The translations under genes were made by a program, and so were the position numbers. Under the pieces are notes generated by a model. That model saw only the letters and a list, made by a program, of their open reading frames with translations, was not told the DNA's origin and searched no databases. Below, one piece after another: positions 58,492 to 64,000 of a DNA stretch of 64,000 nucleotides. The stretch is from Kiritimatiellia bacterium (GTDB lineage Bacteria; Verrucomicrobiota; Kiritimatiellia; RFP12; UBA1067), in NCBI GenBank assembly GCA_016296065.1, contig JAEDKA010000004.1, positions 1-64,000 on the forward strand. The letters run 5' to 3'. Each line of letters starts with the position of its first letter. The stretch's first letter is position 1.

Positions 58492-59658
58492 TCAGCGGCG
58501 GTTTCTGGGACCGCTGAGGGTCCGGATGTCGGAACTGCTGCCCTTCATCGTGGCCTTGGGCTTTGCTTCTCGCTTCTGGACGGACTCCTTTGCGGGACTG
58601 TCCTCCGGCGGAGGCGTGGTGACCTCGATCTTCATTGACTTCACAAAATCGGGCAATTCCTTCTCGAGCCTGCGCGCGACGTATTCATCGCGGTTGTCGA
58701 GCTTCGCGGCCTCGCTGCGCAGCCTGCGGCGAAGCTGTGTCCACTCGCGCGCAAACCTGTCCGCCGTCGTCTGGTCGACAAGGAAGAGCGGAAGCTTGTC
58801 GCCGTACGCGAACGGGACCGTCCAGCCGATGACGCGCGCGCCGGACTTCATCTGGCGCGAGCCCTCTGGTTCATCAAGCCCCTTCTCGACGCTCGGCGCG
58901 ACGAGCGCAAGCTTTCTTCCGCGGGCCTCTTCTTTGAGCCTCAACACGATTGTGAAGCGCTCCGCGTCCAGATTGTCCAGCAGCTTGGCGAATGTATCGC
59001 GGTCGGGATAGCGCGTGTCGGAGAAGCTGTTCGTCACGGACTCGCCGCGAAGCTCCTCCAGAAATTCTATTGTCTGCTTTTTCTGCGCAAGCTGGGCAAG
59101 TTCGGCCCAGCGCGCCTCGTCGACCGAAGAGTCGACGATGTCGTCGATGCCGTATCCGTAGCAGAGGTGGTCGCCTATCTGGAAGCTTAGATCGGAAACA
59201 ACGCGGTCCTCGTACTTCTTGAGTTCCTGCTGCTCCGCCTTGTGCTCCTCGGCGTAGCGCCGCTCCTCCTCCTTGCGGCGGCGTTCATCCTCACGGGCCT
59301 TCTTCTCGGCGGCGATCTTCTCCTCGCGGGCCTTGCGCTCCGCCTCCCTGGCCTCTTCGCGCGCCTTCTTCTCCGCCTCGCGCTTCTCCGCGGCAATCCG
59401 CTCGCGCTCGGCCTCTGCGGCCTTCTTCTCCGCGGCGGCCTTCTCGGCGGCGGCAATCGCCGCCTCCTCCGCAATGCGGTCCGCCTCGCGCTTCTCCTGC
59501 CATTTGTCCCAGCCGATCTTGCCGCCTACGGCGACGGCGATCAGCAGGACGACTAGGATGACATTGGAAACTATGGAGCGGACGCGGGCGGCCTTCTTCT
59601 CCGCCTCGGCTTCGCGCCTAAGCTCGTCGAGATCGAATCTTCCGCCAACGCCCGCCAT
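58492..59658 (-). CDS. single-pass membrane protein with long charged coiled coil, unknown function
   Basis: These 388 residues comprise a cytoplasmic N-terminus, one membrane helix near 30-47 (IVSNVILVVLLIAVAVGG), an Ala/Glu/Lys/Arg coiled coil (about 50-150) as in TolA-like proteins, and a globular C-terminal region (about 160-345: VVSDLSFQIGDHLCYGYGIDD...VIGWTVPFAYGDKLPLFLVD). A basic, disordered tail follows. No family was recognised. It follows purM by 18 bp and is probably co-transcribed with it. The globular part might bind peptidoglycan or envelope proteins, but this is guesswork. Confidence 0.6.
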   Translation of the reverse strand: MAGVGGRFDLDELRREAEAEKKAARVRSIVSNVILVVLLIAVAVGGKIGWDKWQEKREADRIAEEAAIAAAEKAAAEKKAAEAERERIAAEKREAEKKAREEAREAERKAREEKIAAEKKAREDERRRKEEERRYAEEHKAEQQELKKYEDRVVSDLSFQIGDHLCYGYGIDDIVDSSVDEARWAELAQLAQKKQTIEFLEELRGESVTNSFSDTRYPDRDTFAKLLDNLDAERFTIVLRLKEEARGRKLALVAPSVEKGLDEPEGSRQMKSGARVIGWTVPFAYGDKLPLFLVDQTTADRFAREWTQLRRRLRSEAAKLDNRDEYVARRLEKELPDFVKSMKIEVTTPPPEDSPAKESVQKREAKPKATMKGSSSDIRTLSGPRNRR

Positions 59659-59676
59659 TCAGAGCTCCCCCTGTCG

Positions 59677-60720
59677 TCAGTTTTTGTAGGTGACGATGCC
59701 CGTTCCCTTCCTGATCACGCCGATGACGTGGTACGGCTGGTGCTGGGCCTTCAGGATGTTCGTCGCTTTCTCCATCTGGTTCTTGGGGATGATGACGATA
59801 TAGCCGATTCCCATGTTGAAGACGCGGTACATCTCGTCACGATCGACCTTGCCCTGATTCTGGATGAACTTGAAGATCGTCGGAACCTCCCACGACGCGC
59901 GGTCAATCTCGGCGTTGACCGCCTTGGGAAGAACGCGCGGAATGTTGTCGGGGAAGCCTCCGCCCGTGATGTGGGCCATGCCGGTTATCTTGACCTTGCG
60001 CTCAAGCAGCTTGGCGACGGGCCTAAGGAAACTCCTGTGCACGGCGAGAAGCGCCTCGCCGAAGGTCTGGTTGGTGCCGGGCAGCTTGTCCTGCCACGAA
60101 TACTGGCAGAGGTCGAAGATCACGCGGCGAGCGAGCGAGAAGCCGTTCGTCTGGAGTCCGCCGGACGGAAAGCCGATGATCATGTCTCCGGCGCGAATGG
60201 ACTTGCCGGTGATGAGCTGGGACTTCTTCACGTGGCCGACAATCGTGCCGACGAGATCGTACTCGCCGACGGGATAGAGTCCGGGCATCTCCGCCGTCTC
60301 GCCGCCGAGGAGCGCCATATGGTTCTCCTTGCAGGCCTTGCAGAGTCCGGAAACGACGGACTTGAACACAACGGGATCAACCTTGGACGTGCCGATGTAG
60401 TCCATGAAGAAGAGCGGCAGCGCACCCTGGACGAGAATGTCGTTCACGCAGTGGTTGACGATATCCTGCCCGACCGTGTCGTGCTTGTTCATCATCGACG
60501 CCACCTTGAGCTTCGTGCCCACGCCGTCCGCCGACGCGACGAGAATCTCGTCCTTCCCCGTCGGAACCTTGTGAAGCCCTCCGAACGCCCCGATGTTGCC
60601 GATGACCGACTGAGTCCTCGTCTCAGCCACCATCTGCTTGATGGACCCGACCGCGTTCATCTTGACGTCGATATTGACGCCAGCCTGCGCATACGCCGAC
60701 TTCTTGATATCCGTCGCCAC
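59677..60720 (-). CDS. purM: phosphoribosylformylglycinamidine cyclo-ligase
   Basis: This 347-residue enzyme matches the usual AIR synthetase length. Motifs include YAQAGVNIDVKMNAVGSIKQMV (start), ILVASADGVGTKLKVA, HCVNDILVQGALPLFFMDYIGTSK (family signature), LLGGETAEMPGLY, ITGGGFPDNIPRVLP and MGIGYIVIIPK. It makes 5-aminoimidazole ribotide in purine synthesis. The start is the GTG at 60720 (VATDIKKSAYAQAG) preceded by CGGGAG; an upstream extension of the same frame runs through the fba terminator and is not coding. Confidence 0.95.
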   Translation of the reverse strand: MATDIKKSAYAQAGVNIDVKMNAVGSIKQMVAETRTQSVIGNIGAFGGLHKVPTGKDEILVASADGVGTKLKVASMMNKHDTVGQDIVNHCVNDILVQGALPLFFMDYIGTSKVDPVVFKSVVSGLCKACKENHMALLGGETAEMPGLYPVGEYDLVGTIVGHVKKSQLITGKSIRAGDMIIGFPSGGLQTNGFSLARRVIFDLCQYSWQDKLPGTNQTFGEALLAVHRSFLRPVAKLLERKVKITGMAHITGGGFPDNIPRVLPKAVNAEIDRASWEVPTIFKFIQNQGKVDRDEMYRVFNMGIGYIVIIPKNQMEKATNILKAQHQPYHVIGVIRKGTGIVTYKN

Positions 60721-60757
60721 GTGTGTTACTCCCGACTTGTAAATAATGTGAATTACA

Positions 60758-60785
60758 GAGGGCGCACGGCCTTCCGTGCGCCCTC
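60758..60785 (-). terminator. terminator between fba and purM
   Basis: A 12-bp perfect stem GAGGGCGCACGG/CCGTGCGCCCTC with loop CCTT begins 12 bp after the fba stop. The minus-strand sequence beyond it (TGTAATTCACATTATTTAC) is T-rich but not a pure tract. Confidence 0.75.
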
Positions 60786-60797
60786 CGCCTGCCAGGC

Positions 60798-61796
60798 TCA
60801 GAGCTTGTTGTTCGAGCCGAGCACCTTGACGATCTTGTGGATGTAGAGCTCCTTCATCGCTTCGCGCGCCGGAGTGAGGTACTGGCGCGGATCGAAGTGC
60901 TCGGGATGCTCCGCGAAGTGCTTGCGGATCGCCGCCGTCATCGCGAGGCGCGAGTCGGAGTCGATGTTGATCTTGCACACCGCGCTCTTCGCCGCCTTGC
61001 GGAGCTGCTCCTCGGGAATGCCGACCGCGTCGGGAAGCTTGCCGCCGAACTTGTTGATCGTGTCGACGTGCTCCTGCGGAACGCTGGACGAGCCGTGGAG
61101 GACGATCGGGAAGCCGGGAAGCTTCTTCTCGACGGCCTTGAGGACGTCAAACGCGAGCGGAGGCGGGATGAGCTTGCCCGTCTTGGGGTCGCGCGTGCAC
61201 TGCTCGGGCTTGAACTTGTAGGCGCCATGCGAGGTGCCGATGGAGATTGCGAGCGAGTCGCAGCCAGTCTTGGTCGCGAACTCGACCACCTCCTCGGGCT
61301 TCGTGTAGTGGCTCTCCTCGGCCTGGACCTCGTCTTCGACGCCAGCGAGGACGCCGAGCTCCGCCTCGACCGTCACGTCGTGCTTGTGCGCGTAGTTGAC
61401 GACCTTCTTCGTGAGCTTGATGTTGTCCTTGAACGGAAGCGAGCTGCCGTCGATCATGACGGACGAGAAACCGGAGTCAATGCAGCTCTTGCACGTCTCG
61501 AAGCTGTCGCCGTGGTCGAGGTGGAGGACGATCTGCGGCTTCTTGCAGCCGAGCTCCTTCGCGTACTGGACGGCGCCTTCGGCCATGTAGCGGAGAATCG
61601 TCGGGTTCGCGTACTTGCGCGCGCCCTTGGAGACCTGCATGATCACGGGAGACTTAGTCTCGACCGCGGCCTGGATGATGGCCTGCATCTGCTCCATCGT
61701 GTTGAAGTTGAACGCGGGAATGGCGTAACCGCCCTTGACCGCCTTGGCGAACATTTTCTTGGTGTTGACGAGACCAAGCTTCTTGTAGCTGACCAT
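60798..61796 (-). CDS. fba: class II fructose-bisphosphate aldolase
   Basis: This 332-residue metal-dependent aldolase begins MVSYKKLGLVNTKKMFAKA and contains AFNFNTMEQMQAIIQAA, VLHLDHGDSFETCKSCIDSGFSSVMIDGS (zinc-binding His and catalytic Asp), VEAELGVLAGVEDEV (ligand Glu), SIGTSHGAYKF (ligand His) and IVLHGSSSVPQE (ligand His), then KINIDSDSRLAMTAAIRKHFAEHP. It cleaves fructose-1,6-bisphosphate in glycolysis. The ATG at 61796 follows AAGGAGAAACC; a longer frame upstream is an accident. The promoter is TTGATT (61869-61874), 17 bp, TGA-TATACT (61846-61851). Confidence 0.95.
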   Translation of the reverse strand: MVSYKKLGLVNTKKMFAKAVKGGYAIPAFNFNTMEQMQAIIQAAVETKSPVIMQVSKGARKYANPTILRYMAEGAVQYAKELGCKKPQIVLHLDHGDSFETCKSCIDSGFSSVMIDGSSLPFKDNIKLTKKVVNYAHKHDVTVEAELGVLAGVEDEVQAEESHYTKPEEVVEFATKTGCDSLAISIGTSHGAYKFKPEQCTRDPKTGKLIPPPLAFDVLKAVEKKLPGFPIVLHGSSSVPQEHVDTINKFGGKLPDAVGIPEEQLRKAAKSAVCKINIDSDSRLAMTAAIRKHFAEHPEHFDPRQYLTPAREAMKELYIHKIVKVLGSNNKL

Positions 61797-61845
61797 TTTA
61801 GGTTTCTCCTTGTGTATTTTCCCTATTTTCGGGAAATTGCGCGCA

Positions 61846-61874
61846 AGTATATCAAAAAAACGTGGAAAAATCAA
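61846..61874 (-). promoter_or_regulatory. fba promoter
   Basis: Minus-strand TTGATT (61869-61874), a 17-bp spacer and TGA-TATACT (-10 at 61846-61851). The leader of about 45 nt carries AAGGAGAAACC. Confidence 0.7.
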
Positions 61875-61914
61875 GGGGGACCTGGCGTTTTTAAGCGCGT
61901 TCCGCACCATCTCA

Positions 61915-61973
61915 CAAGGAGGTGGAGCTTCCAGCTCCGCCATCATGACGCGGCGGGACGCCGCATCTCCTTG
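61915..61973. repeat. 59-bp cloverleaf-like palindrome
   Basis: A closing stem CAAGGAG/CTCCTTG (61915-61921, 61967-61973) encloses two perfect hairpins: GGAGCT-TCC-AGCTCC (61924-61938) and GCGGCG-GGA-CGCCGC (61950-61964). The 3-nt GGA/TCC loops match those of the REPIN-like arms near 50 kb. A further small hairpin GCGC-GGA-GCGC lies near 61990. It sits upstream of the fba promoter at the edge of the RHS debris. Confidence 0.8.
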
Positions 61974-61975
61974 GT

Positions 61976-62377
61976 TCATTCACCTGCTCTGCGCGGAGCG
62001 CCAGAATATAACCGGGGACTGTCCCCGCCAAGACAAACCTGGGGACATACCCAGAGGACTGGGCGGTTCTCTCCGTTGTCGGAAACTTGCCAGATCCCCG
62101 TCGCCGTCTTGACAAGCGTCAGACTGCCGTCGTCGTAGGTGGGCGTGAAAGTCTCACGCGGAGACGCGGAGTCGAAGATTTCGGTGTACTGGTTGAGTTG
62201 ATTTGCCGCATAGACGGAATTTGTACCGCGCTCGGACGACGTCTCGCGGTTGCCGATATCGTCAAAGTCGTAAGCATAACGGTAGTCTGAATCAACAGCG
62301 GCTACGGCGTTCGTTAGCTCGCTTTTTTCATTGTCGTCCTGTGCGAATGCACTATCGGAACTATTATCAATATCCAT
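61976..62377 (-). pseudogene. RHS-repeat fragment
   Basis: The translation contains NAVAAVDSDYRYAYDFDDIGNRETSSERGTNSVYAANQLNQYTEI and ATGIWQVSDNGENRPVLW, typical RHS/YD core repeats. The N-terminal 18 residues (MDIDNSSDSAFAQDD) do not fit the repeat, and similarity stops near 62060, beyond which the frame simply reads through a palindrome (CGGGGAC-T-GTCCCCG, 62013-62027). It is a core fragment cut from a much larger RHS gene. Confidence 0.75.
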
Positions 62378-62398
62378 TTCCGTTCTTGCGTTCTTGAA

Positions 62399-62827
62399 TT
62401 AATAAGAAACAACAATTAAATACCGCCCCTTGAATTCATATATCCGAAATCCATTTACATCATATATATGCAAATCTGTCGATTTCCCATCAATATCCTT
62501 GATTAGCTTACTTTGATTCCCCAGCAACATCAACCTTCTTGTGTAATAATCCTTATCCGCCTGGCTCGTAAAAACGACCATTCCAATTGCATTCAATTCT
62601 TGGATAAACCTCTCGTCATTTCCAGTGTATTCAAAAGCTATGGTCTTGCAGCCATGCCGTCCTCCGCATATATACTGTACTTTGTTGACATCCAGTTTCA
62701 ACGATGCTACGATTTCCTTCTTAACAGCATCAATGTTCATGGGAGAAAATACAAATATCCACCATGCACTTCCAAGCAAAACTATGAGTGTAAATGAACA
62801 AACAATAAATTTGTTACCGATACTCAT
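62399..62827 (-). CDS. small membrane-anchored protein, candidate immunity protein of the RHS tip
   Basis: This 142-residue protein has one N-terminal hydrophobic helix (FIVCSFTLIVLLGSAWWIFVF) and a soluble domain (MNIDAVKKEIVASLKLDVNKVQYICGG...FIQELNAIGMVVFTSQADKDYYTRRL...IYEFKGRYLIVVSY). No family was recognised. The start at 62827 is chosen for TGGAG 8 nt upstream; an ATG 15 bp further upstream is also possible. It starts 19 bp after the RHS-tip stop and is much more AT-rich than its surroundings, as is usual for immunity genes. Function is inferred from position only. Confidence 0.55.
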   Translation of the reverse strand: MSIGNKFIVCSFTLIVLLGSAWWIFVFSPMNIDAVKKEIVASLKLDVNKVQYICGGRHGCKTIAFEYTGNDERFIQELNAIGMVVFTSQADKDYYTRRLMLLGNQSKLIKDIDGKSTDLHIYDVNGFRIYEFKGRYLIVVSY

Positions 62828-62846
62828 AGTGGAATTCTCCATTTGG

Positions 62847-63266
62847 TTAGCGCGCAATATCTTCAAGCGCATCTTTACAGCACGAACACTCACCTTCTCC
62901 AGACAATTTCCATCTTGCCATGATCAATGTCCCATCTTTAAACAGCCATCTCCCGAAGAGGGCATACTTAATTCCGTCTCTAGGTTGCAAACCGACTGTA
63001 TCAACAAAGAAAATTTCCGTCTCCCATGTATAACCCCTCTTGCCATTACGACACGATCCATAGGTGTAGTCGTACTGCGAAATGACGTTGGTCGGGAAGG
63101 CGTTGCAGACCTGAAGCAGCTGGTTTTTCACGTCGTAGTCCCATGTCGCAGTCGAGCCATCGGGCTGAACTTCAGCAACCTTATGACAGCAGTCCCACGC
63201 CGTGGTCGTCACCTGACCGGCGAGGTTTTCGTGCGACGTGCGCTTGCCTTGTTCGTTGTATGTCAT
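62847..63266 (-). CDS. short RHS fragment with unique C-terminal tip (candidate toxin module)
   Basis: This 139-residue frame has RHS-like repeats in its first 70 residues (NLAGQVTTTAWDCCHKVAEVQPDGSTATWDYDVKNQLLQVCNAF...YDYTYG). A non-repeat tip then takes over: GKRGYTWETEIFFVDTVGLQPRDGIKYALFGRWLF, then a Cys-rich end GEGECSCCKDALEDIAR. RHS polymorphic toxins swap such tips together with an immunity gene directly downstream, which fits the gene at 62399-62827. The large N-terminal RHS cage is missing, so it is a displaced or orphan module. A TGG-TATACT promoter 15 bp upstream may still express it. Confidence 0.6.
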   Translation of the reverse strand: MTYNEQGKRTSHENLAGQVTTTAWDCCHKVAEVQPDGSTATWDYDVKNQLLQVCNAFPTNVISQYDYTYGSCRNGKRGYTWETEIFFVDTVGLQPRDGIKYALFGRWLFKDGTLIMARWKLSGEGECSCCKDALEDIAR

Positions 63267-63281
63267 GCGGTCTCGGGAGAT

Positions 63282-63290
63282 AGTATACCA
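63282..63290 (-). promoter_or_regulatory. TGG-TATACT promoter ahead of the RHS tip fragment
   Basis: The extended -10 (63282-63287) is followed 15 nt later by the ATG at 63266. No -35 match is seen. Confidence 0.5.
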
Positions 63291-63346
63291 AAATCCATCG
63301 ATGAACGCCTCGGTCTTCTAATCTTGGTGCTGCCGTAGGGTGCGCC

Positions 63347-63475
63347 CTAGGTGCCAACGCGCTCGACGATGTTGGTAAGCAGCGAGTAGACGTAGTAGGT
63401 GCGCGTCTCGACTGTCCAGCCCGTCTGGTCGCCGGAAGATACCAGTGCCAGGGCTACGGAAAGAACTGTTTTGAT
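63347..63475 (-). pseudogene. start-less signal-peptide remnant
   Basis: The frame reads IKTVLSVALALVSSGDQTGWTVETRTYYVYSLLTNIVERVGT-stop, a good export signal followed by a short RHS-like TYYVYS segment. A stop codon lies two codons upstream and the codon where Met is expected is ATC. It looks like the two ends of a secreted protein joined by deletion, with the start codon lost. The rest of 63267-63531 shows no gene. Confidence 0.45.
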
Positions 63476-63531
63476 TTCCTACAAAAGAAGGGATAACCTG
63501 CCTACTCGCAGACGGTCCGCCGTGTTGGTAG

Positions 63532-63696
63532 GGGCCGTGGCCAGCTAGTGTCGGCGCGGCCGAGGGGAACTACGAGACGCCCGCGAAGCTGCGCTCGTTC
63601 CTCGCCGAGAAGAAGATATCCTTCTCCCCCAAGGACCGCATAGAGCTCGAGACCCTGCTTCCCGCCAAGACGCCTGTCCTGGTTTCGGAAAGATAG
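63532..63696 (+). pseudogene. C-terminal gene fragment on the plus strand
   Basis: A start-less frame encodes YETPAKLRSFLAEKKISFSPKDRIELETLLPAKTPVLVSER-stop. Its composition and amphipathic helices look protein-like, but no family was recognised. It overlaps the run-on tail of the regulator on the other strand, so one of the two is not translated. Confidence 0.35.
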
Positions 63697-64000
63697 TCGC
63701 GGGGCTTGATTACGTGCTTCTGCATGGCAAGCGCGACGGCCTCCGACCGGTTTGCGACGCCAAGGCACCTGAACACTGCCGAAAGATGCTTCTTGATCGT
63801 CACCTCCGTAAGGCCAAACTGCCTTGCGATGTCGAGGTTCGACTGCCCGTCGGCAATGGAGTCAAGGATGTCCAGCTGCCGCGCCGTAAGATTGAAAAAC
63901 GCGTTGTCCTCCTCTATCTGCGAGAGCAGCCGGGCGGGTATCGCCTTCTGTCCTGCGGCGACGGACCGAATGGTCCATATCAGCCCCCTGTCGACATCCT
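63570..64000 (-). CDS. LuxR/NarL-type response regulator, C-terminal part (runs past the window end)
   Basis: The visible C-terminal 143 codons read DVDRGLIWTIRSVAAGQKAIP (the linker after a receiver domain), then a GerE/LuxR helix-turn-helix: FFNLTARQLDILDSIADGQSNLDIARQFGLTEVTIKKHLSAVFRCLGVANRSEAVALAMQKH. The receiver domain and start lie beyond 64000. After the HTH the frame runs on about 50 residues (YLSETRTGVLAGSRVSSS...), longer than usual, into a plus-strand gene fragment, so the native stop may have been lost to a rearrangement. Confidence 0.85.
   Translation of the reverse strand, partial: DVDRGLIWTIRSVAAGQKAIPARLLSQIEEDNAFFNLTARQLDILDSIADGQSNLDIARQFGLTEVTIKKHLSAVFRCLGVANRSEAVALAMQKHVIKPRDYLSETRTGVLAGSRVSSSMRSLGEKDIFFSARNERSFAGVS

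Noticed and set aside
60721..60978. Upstream extension of the purM frame
   Set aside because: It runs through the fba terminator and the fba 3' end; the GTG at 60720 with CGGGAG gives the normal PurM length.
61797..61979. N-terminal extension of the fba frame
   Set aside because: It crosses the promoter and ribosome site of fba and the cloverleaf palindrome; the aldolase begins at MVSYKK.
1..64000. tRNA, rRNA or riboswitch genes
   Set aside because: No T-loop-like GGTTCGAATCC sequences, rRNA stretches or recognisable riboswitch cores were found by reading both strands; weak signals could have been missed.

Overview
The window is a 64-kb, GC-rich bacterial chromosome segment with almost every gene on the minus strand. 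It is dominated by secreted carbohydrate-active enzymes with Sec or Tat/lipoprotein leaders. Several traits fit a gut-type member of the Verrucomicrobiota/Kiritimatiellota (PVC) group: a Minf_1886-family protein, XylR-type regulators with a LacI-like sensor and AraC DNA-binding domain, DUF2341/LamG/autotransporter-strand surface proteins, GH109, and CE15 and PhoD-like lipoproteins. This taxonomic call is inference from gene content; no rRNA or tRNA is visible.

Layout, left to right. (1) 0.2-1.0 kb: eroded IS30-type transposase. (2) 1.2-11.3 kb: an operon read leftwards from a promoter near 11.37 kb: CE7 acetyl esterase, large LamG/autotransporter-type surface protein, XylR-type regulator, polysaccharide deacetylase, and Asp-box beta-propeller (GH74-like), ended by a hairpin at 1.2 kb. 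(3) 11.4-14.2 kb: flotillin-like SPFH protein translationally overlapped with a second XylR paralogue. (4) 14.2-15.0 kb: WalJ/YycJ-like metallo-hydrolase. (5) 15.1-21.9 kb: an amino-sugar operon: secreted unknown enzyme, nucleotidyltransferase, NahK-type kinase, GH109 alpha-N-acetylgalactosaminidase, and NAGPA-like phosphodiester glycosidase. The logic is release of GalNAc/GlcNAc from host-type glycans, 1-phosphorylation and nucleotide activation. (6) 21.9-26.6 kb: GH3, Minf_1886 protein, RsgA without its zinc domain, and membrane metallophosphoesterase. (7) 26.6-31.4 kb: decayed accessory DNA (CE15 esterase with its centre deleted, PhoD-like phosphatase, carbohydrate-binding remnant) and a complete 2.1-kb insertion sequence with 15-bp inverted repeats and a 7-bp target duplication. 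(8) 31.5-49.7 kb: a NYN-domain gene and then a large polysaccharide-utilisation operon read leftwards from 48.76 kb (exported sugar-isomerase homologue, GH99-like/esterase fusion, beta-helix protein, clan GH-A enzyme, GH2, FAD oxidoreductase, GH5-like, GH31), controlled by a divergent AraC regulator. (9) 49.7-50.5 kb: REPIN-like palindromes. (10) 50.5-61.9 kb: housekeeping genes (aspartate kinase, homoserine dehydrogenase, a TetR-controlled RND pump, purM, class II aldolase). (11) 61.9-64 kb: broken RHS fragments carrying a candidate toxin-tip/immunity pair, then the 3' part of a LuxR-type response regulator running off the window.

Three features recur across the window. Many promoters have the form TGG-TATAAT (extended -10), several placed so close to the ATG that the mRNA would be leaderless. 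A degenerate 7- or 8-bp tandem repeat (core TTTCAAC) occupies three intergenic gaps and also lies in frame inside the GH2 gene. Strong palindromes with GGA/TCC loops occur in gene-poor spots. The two most system-like loci are the GH109-NahK-nucleotidyltransferase amino-sugar operon and the AraC-controlled glycosidase operon.
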